In this document: positions 54,895 through 64,000 of the stretch, one piece after another | Layout: every line of letters starts with the position of its first letter | How positions within the stretch are numbered: the first letter of the stretch is position 1 | Origin: Thiohalocapsa halophila | GTDB taxonomy: Bacteria > Pseudomonadota > Gammaproteobacteria > Chromatiales > Chromatiaceae | Reading direction: 5' to 3' | DNA length: 64,000 nt | Assembly: GCF_016583825.1 (NCBI RefSeq) | Contig: NZ_NRRV01000015.1 | Coordinates: forward strand, 30,924 to 94,923 | Translations under genes and position numbers: made by a program | The notes under the pieces: generated by a model | Databases searched by the model: none | What the model saw: the letters and a program-made list of their open reading frames with translations, nothing else | Told to the model about the DNA's origin: nothing

Positions 54895-55512
54895 GTGGGA
54901 GCGGCCTCTGGCCGCGACGACTTCCAGGGCGTCGGCGGCGCATCGCGGCAAGGATGCCGCTCCCACGCGCCAAGCTCAGCGCCCGACCCGAAGCGTCGCC
55001 TGTGGGAGCGGCCTCTGGCCGCGACGACTTCCAGCGCCTCGCCGACAGCGCATCGCGGCAAGGATGCCGCTCCCACGCGCCAACCTCCGCGCCCGACGGG
55101 GGCGGCGGCTGTGGGAGCGGCCTCTGGCCGCGACGACTTCCAGCGCCTCGCCAGCAGCGCGTCGCGGCAAGGATGCCGCTCCCACGCGCCAAGCTCAGCG
55201 CCCGACCCGAAGCGTCACCTGTGGGAGCGGCCTCCGGCCGCGACGACTTCCAGCGCCTCGCCGGGAGCGCGTCGCGGCAAGGATGCCGCTCCCACGCGCC
55301 AAGCTCAGCGCCCGACGGGGGCGTCGCCTGTGGGAGCGGCCTCCGGCCGCGACGACTTCCAGCGCCTCGCCGGCAGCGCGTCGCGGCAAGGATGCCGCTC
55401 CCACACGCCAAACTCCGCGCCCGACGCGAAGCGTCGCCCGTGGGAGCGGCCTCTGGCCGCGACGACTTCCAGGACGTCGGCGGCGCATCGCGGCAAGGAT
55501 GCCGCTCCCACG
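54895..55512. repeat. Six-copy tandem array of 107-110 bp palindromic units upstream of recA
   Basis: Units begin with GTGGGAGCGGCC at 54895, 55002, 55111, 55221, 55330 and 55440. Each contains the left arm GGAGCGGCCTCTGGCCGCGA, the phrase CGACTTCCAGCGCCTCGCC, the right arm TCGCGGCAAGGATGCCGCTC and CCAC, then a spacer CGCGCCAAGCTCAGCGCCCG or a variant. Copies differ at scattered positions. The arms can pair within each unit. The array ends about 118 bases before the recA ATG; the 157 bases between the antitoxin gene and the array hold no gene. Confidence 0.9.
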
Positions 55513-55630
55513 GAGATTGCATCATCCGCCCCGGCACACCTGATGCCGACGGCGGGGCTGTGTGATAATTTCGTCCCAATTGCCGCCGGTACCTGCCGGC
55601 GCGTACACAGAATCAATGTCCGGAGTGACA

Positions 55631-57757
55631 ATGGACGAAAACCGCAAGAAGGCGCTGGCCGCAGCGCTGAGCCAGATCGAAAAGCAGTTCGGCAAGGGCT
55701 CGGTGATGCGTATGGGCGACGCCGGCGCCGTGCCGAACATCGAGGCCGTTTCCACGGGCTCCCTGGGCCTAGACGTGGCGCTCGGCATCGGCGGTCTCCC
55801 GCGCGGGCGCGTCGTCGAGATTTACGGACCCGAGGCCTCCGGCAAGACGACACTGACCCTGCACGCCGTCGCCGAGGCGCAGAAGGTCGGCGGCACCGCG
55901 GCCTTCGTGGACGCCGAGCACGCGCTCGATCCACAGTACGCCGAAAAGCTCGGTGTCAACATGAACGAGCTGCTGGTCTCCCAGCCCGACACCGGCGAGC
56001 AGGCGCTGGAGATCACCGACATGCTGGTGCGCTCCGGCGCCGTCGACCTAGTGGTGGTGGACTCCGTCGCCGCGCTCACGCCCAAGGCCGAGATCGAAGG
56101 CGAGATGGGCGACAGCCACGTCGGCCTCCAAGCGCGGCTCATGTCCCAGGCACTGCGCAAGCTCACCGCCAACATCAAGCGCTCCAACGCCATCGTCATC
56201 TTCATCAACCAAATCCGCATGAAGATCGGGGTCATGTTCGGCTGCTTCGACTATCATGCAAGGGTCGTGCTGGCCGACGGTTCCACCGAGAAGATCGGCA
56301 AAATCGTCAACCAACGCCTTCCGGTGCAGGTTCAGTCCATGGACCCTGAAACCGGCGCGATCGTGCCGCGCTCAGTGGTGAACTGGTTTCGCAACGGCGA
56401 GACGGAGCGTTGGCTCTACCTGGAAGTAGAAGCCGGTGGCGGTAGTGGCCGGCGTAAGCTCACCTGCACCGAGAACCACCTCATCTTCACGCCAAGTGGC
56501 GAGCGTCCAGCCGGTGATCTACGCGTGGGGGACGAGGTCATGGTCGCGGCCAAGCATTATCTGCTCTCGCAAGACCAAAACCAGCTCATCCTCGGCGGAG
56601 TGCTCGGGGACGGCTCCCTGCGCTATGCCTCTGAGCACAACGTCGCCTTCCGCGTCGGACACGCGGAGCGCCAGCGGGAGTACTGCGTCTGGAAGCAGGA
56701 AATGCTTGCGCCCTTTGCGCACGAGATCGCGCCTACCGGTAACGGCATCGGCTTCGATACGATCCCGATGGGGCAGCTCGCCGGCCTGCACCGGCAGGCC
56801 TACGGGGCGCAGGGTAGGCAGATCAGTGACGGTATGCTGCGAGCGATGGATGCGCGCGCCGTGGCGGTTTGGTACGCCGACGACGGCACCTTCTCCGGCA
56901 GCTATGAACAGTGGGGGCATGGCAAGGCCGAGATCGGATGTGTCAGCCTCTCGATGGCAGACAAAGAACGGCTTGCGGACCGCATGGCCGAGCTCGGCAT
57001 GGGCCGGCCGACGGTCAGTGCCAATCGACTGAGGTTCAGCGGCGAGCGCACGCGTGCCTTTCAAGAAAAGATCGCGCCCTATCTGCATCCGTCGCTGGAC
57101 TACAAGCTCCACCCGCACTTCCGCGGACGTTTCCAGTGGCAGCCGGACAACTCCGATGCCCACCTGAACGGCCGCCGCCTTACGCTGCGCACCCAGCTGC
57201 GGGCTGTGCCGATGCGCGTCACCCGCAAGGAGCTGCGGCCAGCGGCCCCGCGGCATCGCACGCGCTTCGATTTGGAAGTCGAAGGCAACCACAGTTACCT
57301 GGTGGATCATGTTGCGGTCCACAACTCGCCCGAGACCACCACCGGCGGCAACGCCCTCAAGTTCTATTCATCCGTGCGGCTCGACATCCGCCGCACCGGC
57401 GCCATCAAGAAGGGCGATGAGGTCATCGGCAACGAGACCAAGGTCAAGGTGGTCAAGAACAAGGTCGCGCCGCCGTTCAAGCAGGTGATGTTCGACATCC
57501 TCTACGGCGAGGGCGTCTCGCGCCACGGTGAGATCATCGATCTCGGCGTCCAGCAGGGCATTATCGAGAAGTCCGGCGCCTGGTACAGCTATGACGGCAA
57601 CCGCATCGGCCAGGGCAAGGACAACGTGCGCGGCTTCCTCAAAGAGAATCCGGACATGGCCGACGCCATCGAGACCAAGATCCGCGAGGTCCTGCTGCCG
57701 CCGAAGCGCACCGCCGCCGAGGCCGACGCCGCGGACGCTGCGGCCTCCGAAGCCTGA
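55631..57757 (+). CDS. recA: Recombinase RecA, interrupted by an intein
   Basis: Central recombinase and SOS co-protease. The 708-residue precursor consists of a RecA N-part (204 residues), a 361-residue intein and a C-part (143 residues); the spliced RecA would have 347 residues, normal length. RecA features: Walker [11 protein letters not shown] (66 onward), [20 protein letters not shown], loop L1 [20 protein letters not shown] and, split by the intein, loop L2 beginning after GVMFG. The ATG at 55631 starts [14 protein letters not shown] found no clear SOS box upstream; the repeat array lies there. recX follows 19 bases after the stop. Confidence 0.97.
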   Translation: MDENRKKALAAALSQIEKQFGKGSVMRMGDAGAVPNIEAVSTGSLGLDVALGIGGLPRGRVVEIYGPEASGKTTLTLHAVAEAQKVGGTAAFVDAEHALDPQYAEKLGVNMNELLVSQPDTGEQALEITDMLVRSGAVDLVVVDSVAALTPKAEIEGEMGDSHVGLQARLMSQALRKLTANIKRSNAIVIFINQIRMKIGVMFGCFDYHARVVLADGSTEKIGKIVNQRLPVQVQSMDPETGAIVPRSVVNWFRNGETERWLYLEVEAGGGSGRRKLTCTENHLIFTPSGERPAGDLRVGDEVMVAAKHYLLSQDQNQLILGGVLGDGSLRYASEHNVAFRVGHAERQREYCVWKQEMLAPFAHEIAPTGNGIGFDTIPMGQLAGLHRQAYGAQGRQISDGMLRAMDARAVAVWYADDGTFSGSYEQWGHGKAEIGCVSLSMADKERLADRMAELGMGRPTVSANRLRFSGERTRAFQEKIAPYLHPSLDYKLHPHFRGRFQWQPDNSDAHLNGRRLTLRTQLRAVPMRVTRKELRPAAPRHRTRFDLEVEGNHSYLVDHVAVHNSPETTTGGNALKFYSSVRLDIRRTGAIKKGDEVIGNETKVKVVKNKVAPPFKQVMFDILYGEGVSRHGEIIDLGVQQGIIEKSGAWYSYDGNRIGQGKDNVRGFLKENPDMADAIETKIREVLLPPKRTAAEADAADAAASEA
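56243..57325 (+). other. RecA intein with LAGLIDADG homing endonuclease (RecA-b type site)
   Basis: Codon 205 (Cys1) to codon 565 (Asn361), between GVMFG and SPETT. Block A is [20 protein letters not shown], block [15 protein letters not shown] with Thr-x2-His, LAGLIDADG helices [12 protein letters not shown] and [11 protein letters not shown] with catalytic Asp residues, and block [21 protein letters not shown] with penultimate His and terminal Asn, followed by extein Ser. All splicing residues are present, so it should be active. The N-terminal segment closely resembles, from memory, the Mycobacterium leprae RecA intein at this same site. Confidence 0.95.
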
Positions 57758-57776
57758 GCCGCAGCGCCGCGTGCCC

Positions 57777-58367
57777 ATGGACAGGCCCCAAAGCGAGCGC
57801 CCGAGCACCGCCCGGCCGCTGCCTCAGACCCAGTCCGACCAGCGTGAGCCGCCGCCCTTCGCATTGTCCGAGCGCAGCCAGCACACCGACGCTGACCCCA
57901 AGCCCGACGCCGGCGCACCGGCGGTCGATGCCGCCGAGATCCGCAGCCGCGCGCTGAAGCTGCTCACCACCCGCGAGCATTCCCGCTACGAACTCTGGCG
58001 CAAGCTCCACCGCCGCGGCTATCCCGCCGAGGACGTCAACGCGGTGCTGGACCAGCTCGCCGCGGAGGGGCTGCTCAGCGAGGAGCGCCTGCTCGCCGCC
58101 TATGTCGCCGAGCGCCTGGAGAAGGGCTTCGGCCCGCTGCGCATCCGGTCGGAATTACAGGCCAAGGGGCTTTCCGACGCCGCCATCGACCCGCATCTCG
58201 ATCTGGAAGACGATCAATGTCTTACCTTGATGGCCCGGGTGGATGCCGGCAAATTCGGGGAGTCACCGCCCAATGACCGCCGGACACTGGCAAAACGGGC
58301 GCGGTTCTTGGAATATCGGGGCTTTCCGGCGCACCTGATCGCCCGCGCCCTAAACGCTGACCAATAG
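57777..58367 (+). CDS. recX: Regulatory protein RecX
   Basis: Modulates RecA filaments. The 196-residue product has a roughly 50-residue Pro/Ser/Gln-rich N-terminal extension, then the three-helix repeats of RecX: IRSRALKLLTTREHSRYELW, LRRGYPAEDV-like RRGYPAEDVNAVLDQLAAEG, AYVAERLEKGFGPLRIRSEL and TLAKRARFLEYRGFPAHLIA. The ATG at 57777 was preferred over GTG at 57771. Immediately downstream of recA, the standard arrangement. The extension is unusual for the family. Confidence 0.9.
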   Translation: MDRPQSERPSTARPLPQTQSDQREPPPFALSERSQHTDADPKPDAGAPAVDAAEIRSRALKLLTTREHSRYELWRKLHRRGYPAEDVNAVLDQLAAEGLLSEERLLAAYVAERLEKGFGPLRIRSELQAKGLSDAAIDPHLDLEDDQCLTLMARVDAGKFGESPPNDRRTLAKRARFLEYRGFPAHLIARALNADQ

Positions 58368-61172
<2,805 letters not shown>

Positions 61173-61294
61173 CCAGCGTCCCGTCGGGCCTGAGCCCGAC
61201 ACCGGAACAAGCCATGATGCAGCCCGCGGCGGGCACGGCCCCCACGCCCCCGCCACCGGGCAAGTATTCCTCGCCGCCGCCCCGAACGCGCCGC

Positions 61295-62064
61295 GTAGGT
61301 CGGGCCGACGCCAGGAGGCCCGACACTCAGCCGGCCGCCGCCAGCGCGGTGTCGGGCTTCGTTCCTCAGCCCGACCTACGGAGCTACCCTCGTAGGTCGG
61401 GCCGACGCCAGGAGGCCCGACACCCAGCCCGGTCGCCGCCAGCAAGGTGTCGGGCTTCGTTCCTCAGCCCGACCTACGAAGCCAGCATCATAGGTCGGGC
61501 CGACGCCAGGAGGCCCGACACTCAGCCAGTCGCCGCCGGCACGGTGTCGGGCTTCGTCCCTCAACCCGACCTAAGGAGCTACCCTCGTAGGTCGGGCCGA
61601 CGCCAGGAGGCCCGACACTCAGCCGGTCGCCGCCAGCACGGTGTCGGGCTTCGTTCCTCAGCCCGACCTACGCAGGTAGCCTCGTAGGTCGGACCGACGC
61701 CAGGAGGCCCGACACCCAGCCGGCCGCCGCCAGCGCGGTGTCGGGCTTCGTCCCTCAGCCCGACCTACGCAGGTAGCATCGTAGGTCGGGCCGACGCCAG
61801 GAGGCCCGACACCCAGCCCGGTCGCCGCCAGCACGGTGTCGGGCTTCGTTCCTCAGCCCGACCTACGCAGGTAGCATCGTAGGTCGGGCCGACGCCAGGA
61901 GGCCCGACACACAGCCCGGCCGCCGCCAGCACGGTGTCGGGCTTCGTACCTCAGCCCGACCTACGCAGGTAGCATCGTAGGTCGGGCCGACGCCAGGAGG
62001 CCCGACACTCAGCCGGTCGCCGCCAGCACGGTGTCGGGCTTCGTACCTCAGCCCGACCTACGGA
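61295..62064. repeat. Eight-copy array of 97-98 bp palindromic units between alaS and lysC
   Basis: Units start with GTAGGTCGG at 61295, 61392, 61490 (first base altered), 61587, 61684, 61781, 61879 and 61977; spacing is 97, 98, 97, 97, 97, 98 and 98 bases. Each has GTAGGTCGGGCCGACGCCAG, GAGGCCCGACAC, a centre such as CAGCCGGTCGCCGCCAGCAC, then GGTGTCGGGCTTCGTTCCTC and AGCCCGACCTACG. Outer and inner arms pair, so each unit is a long hairpin. The array fills most of the 933-base gap; the flanks hold no gene. Short CTCGAAC repeats (about 62078-62100) abut the lysC ATG. Confidence 0.92.
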
Positions 62065-62105
62065 GCTAGCCCGTAGCCCCTCGAACCTCGAACCTCGAAA
62101 CTCCA

Positions 62106-63329
62106 ATGCCTCTAATCGTCCAAAAATACGGCGGCACCTCGGTGGGCAGCGCCGAGCGCATCCAGGCCGTCGCCGCCAAGGTCCAGCAGAGCCGCGATGC
62201 CGGCCACCAGGTGGTGGTGGTGGTCTCCGCGATGTCCGGCGAGACCGACCGCCTGCTCGGGCTCGCGCACGCCATCCAGGTCCAGCCATCACCCCGCGAG
62301 CTCGACGTGCTGCTCGCCACCGGCGAGCAGGTGACCATCGCCCTGCTCGCCATGGCGCTCGAGGCCGCTGGCTGCCCGGCGCGCTCCTACACCGGCGCCC
62401 AGGTGCAGGTGCGCACGGACAATGCCCACAACAAAGCCCGCATCACCGATATCGACGGCGCCCGCGTACAGGCGGACCTGGATGCCGGGCGCGTGGTCAT
62501 CGTCGCGGGCTTTCAGGGCATCGACGAAGACGGCAACATCACCACCCTCGGCCGCGGCGGTTCCGACACCTCCGCCGTCGCCATGGCCGCCGCGCTCAAG
62601 GCCGACGAGTGCCAGATCTACACCGACGTCGACGGCGTCTACACCACGGACCCGCGCATCGAGCCCAAAGCGCGCCGCCTGCCGCGCATCACCTTCGAAG
62701 AGATGCTGGAAATGGCCAGCCTCGGCTCCAAGGTGCTGCAGATACGGGCCGTGGAGTTCGCCGGCAAATACCATGTGCCATTACGCGTGCTCTCCAGCTT
62801 CCAAGCCGGCGAGGGCACCCTGATCACTTTCGAGGAGGACGACGTGGAAGAGGCCAAGATCGCGGGTATCGCCTTCGCCAAGGACGAGGCCAAGCTGACT
62901 ATCCTGGGCGTGCCGGACCAGCCGGGCGTCGCTTACAAGATCCTGGGCCCCATCTCCGAGGGCAACATCGAGGTGGACATGATCGTCCAGAACATCGCCC
63001 CGGATGCCCAGACCACGGACTTCACCTTCACGGTCCACCGCAACGACTACGCCAAGGCCCTGTCACTGCTGCAGGAAACCGCTGAGGCACTGTCGGCCCG
63101 AGAAGTCCACGGCGACGAGCACATCGTCAAGGTCAGCCTGGTGGGCGTCGGTATGCGCTCCCATGCCGGCATCGCGAGCCGCATGTTCGAGGCCCTGGCA
63201 CGCGAGGGCATCAACATCCGCATGATCAGCACCTCCGAGATCAAAATCAGCGTTGTCATCGACGAAAAGTACCTGGAGCTCGGTGTGCGTGCACTGCACG
63301 ACGCCTTCGACCTGGCACAGTCCAGCTGA
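62106..63329 (+). CDS. lysC: Aspartokinase
   Basis: First step of the aspartate family pathway (Lys, Thr, Met). The 407-residue protein has the kinase N-terminus [69 protein letters not shown] and [20 protein letters not shown], followed by two ACT domains (about 265-400) with [20 protein letters not shown]. Length and start fit the feedback-regulated Pseudomonas-type enzyme. No lysine riboswitch can be seen; the upstream region is a repeat array, so its promoter is unclear. Confidence 0.97.
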   Translation: MPLIVQKYGGTSVGSAERIQAVAAKVQQSRDAGHQVVVVVSAMSGETDRLLGLAHAIQVQPSPRELDVLLATGEQVTIALLAMALEAAGCPARSYTGAQVQVRTDNAHNKARITDIDGARVQADLDAGRVVIVAGFQGIDEDGNITTLGRGGSDTSAVAMAAALKADECQIYTDVDGVYTTDPRIEPKARRLPRITFEEMLEMASLGSKVLQIRAVEFAGKYHVPLRVLSSFQAGEGTLITFEEDDVEEAKIAGIAFAKDEAKLTILGVPDQPGVAYKILGPISEGNIEVDMIVQNIAPDAQTTDFTFTVHRNDYAKALSLLQETAEALSAREVHGDEHIVKVSLVGVGMRSHAGIASRMFEALAREGINIRMISTSEIKISVVIDEKYLELGVRALHDAFDLAQSS

Positions 63330-63464
63330 CGAGGCCCATGTCCAGGCTGCCGCCTTTCGTCGGATCAAACCGGCCGCTACGCCCGCCGATCGCCGCAACC
63401 AGCGAATGAAAGCGATTTGCGCCTTGTTCTAGGGGTCGGAGTGATGCGTAAAAAAATTCCCAAC
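63330..63464 (+). other. lysC-csrA intergenic region
   Basis: A region with no supported gene. I see no hairpin with a T-run after lysC. An A-run (AAAAAAATT, about 63450-63458) precedes the putative csrA promoter. Confidence 0.3.
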
Positions 63465-63473
63465 TGCTACAAT
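63465..63473 (+). promoter_or_regulatory. Putative extended -10 promoter for csrA
   Basis: TGC followed by TACAAT (63468-63473) is an extended -10 element with 5 of 6 matches to TATAAT, in a locally AT-rich stretch 137 bases before the csrA ATG. The -35 position (TGCGTA) is poor. Confidence 0.5.
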
Positions 63474-63609
63474 CCAGAATCCGGGCGGCATCGGGCCAGC
63501 CTGGACATTGGTTGAGTGTAGTCCCTCGATACCGGTCGGCCGGCCCGGGAACAAAGCCCTAGACCGGGGCATCGAAGGACTGACATGCAAGGACTTTAGG
63601 GAGACAACT

Positions 63610-63831
63610 ATGCTGATTCTGACCCGTCGTGTCGGGGAGACCTTGATGATCGGGGACGACGTCACAGTCACCGTGCTGGGCGTCAAAGGCAACCAAGTGC
63701 GCATTGGTGTAAACGCGCCCCGTGATGTGGCTGTCCATCGGGAAGAGATCTACGAGCGCATCAAACGCGAGCAGGAACAGGCCGCGGCTCAGGGTGAGAG
63801 CGCCAGCGTTCCCCCCGGCCACAACAGCTGA
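63610..63831 (+). CDS. csrA: Carbon storage regulator CsrA/RsmA
   Basis: Dimeric RNA-binding protein that blocks or stabilises GGA-containing mRNAs; global regulator of carbon flux and motility. The 73-residue product starts [20 protein letters not shown] and continues [20 protein letters not shown], with the RNA-binding Arg44 equivalent in the [16 protein letters not shown] segment. The tail ([19 protein letters not shown]) is about 10 residues longer than in E. coli. An AGGGAGA ribosome-binding site precedes the ATG; its GGA core could permit autoregulation. Confidence 0.96.
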   Translation: MLILTRRVGETLMIGDDVTVTVLGVKGNQVRIGVNAPRDVAVHREEIYERIKREQEQAAAQGESASVPPGHNS

Positions 63832-64000
63832 TCCAGCAACTGCCGGCCGGGTCCAAACCGGCCGTTGCCCGTCGGCCCCATCGGGCCGAGGCTTGGCCCT
63901 CGTCGACGCAGCGCAGCGCGCGCTCGGCTCAAGCCAAGCCGACTGTAACGTGCGCCCCGGTAAGCGGCTCGCCGAAACGCCCAGCACCCCCGGCCCCCCC
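63832..64000 (+). other. Region after csrA, with weak hairpins
   Basis: GC-rich sequence to the window edge. CGGCCGG/CCGGCCG around GTCCAAA (about 63843-63864) and CGGCCCC-ATC-GGGCCG just after it can form hairpins, but no T-run follows. The tRNA-Ser gene that often follows csrA in gammaproteobacteria was looked for and not found in these 169 bases. Confidence 0.3.

Noticed and set aside
55513..55630. SOS (LexA) box upstream of recA
   Set aside because: CTG...CAG pairs near 55594-55611 have the wrong spacing (12 rather than 10 bases), and no CTGT-N8-ACAG was found.
61295..62064. Possible CRISPR array before lysC
   Set aside because: Units are long palindromes repeated almost whole, with no short repeat separated by unique spacers, and no cas genes are present.
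63832..64000. tRNA-Ser expected after csrA
   Set aside because: No cloverleaf, anticodon arm or T-loop GGTTCGA pattern is visible before the window ends.

Overview
The window is dense, high-GC chromosome from a gammaproteobacterium. Three syntenic blocks match the gene order I know from Pseudomonas and relatives: map/glnD divergent from rpsB-tsf-pyrH-frr-uppS-cdsA-dxr-rseP-bamA-skp-lpxD-fabZ-lpxA-lpxB-rnhB; ubiG-mtaD-mtnA-gyrA-serC-pheA-hisC-tyrA; and pncC-recA-recX-alaS-lysC-csrA. A class I phosphoribulokinase (Calvin cycle), Uma2-family proteins, a GH100 invertase and abundant palindromic intergenic repeats suggest an autotrophic purple sulfur bacterium of the Chromatiales. That placement is inference; no photosynthesis or sulfur-oxidation gene lies in the window.

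Layout. 1-3105 (minus): 5' part of glnD (cut by the left edge) and map. 3248-18575 (plus): translation, nucleotide, isoprenoid, phospholipid, outer-membrane assembly and lipid A genes, mostly coupled by ATGA/GTGA overlaps. 18448-24485: a YihY-type membrane protein, a TlpA-like thioredoxin, a short mobile-element-like inverted repeat, a PhoD-like phosphatase and a DUF2252 protein. 24800-30494: a five-gene translationally coupled chaperone-like operon (TPR protein, J-like protein, GrpE-like factor, Hsp70, zinc-ribbon protein). 30672-33225 (minus): GH100 invertase and two small membrane or exported proteins. 33424-50493: the ubiG-to-tyrA backbone, interrupted by accessory genes (atypical SDR, two Uma2 proteins, prk, cupin, serA) and by several microsatellite or palindromic repeat fields. 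50696-54737: small membrane protein, ChaN, an EACC1-like protein, pncC, thpR, and remnants of two toxin-antitoxin modules. 54895-63831: a six-copy repeat array, recA interrupted by an intein, recX, alaS, an eight-copy array with a 97-98 bp period, lysC and csrA.

Most genes are core housekeeping. The most unusual content is: (i) the dedicated Hsp70 operon, whose large TPR protein ends in QLDLF, the consensus bacterial sliding-clamp-binding pentapeptide, next to a J-like protein lacking the HPD triad; (ii) a RecA intein at the GVMFG/SPETT site; (iii) several unrelated tandem-repeat families at gene borders; (iv) decayed toxin-antitoxin genes, one broken by a single base in an A-run; (v) an orphan EACC1-like protein. 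No tRNA, rRNA, CRISPR array, complete insertion sequence or replication origin was seen.
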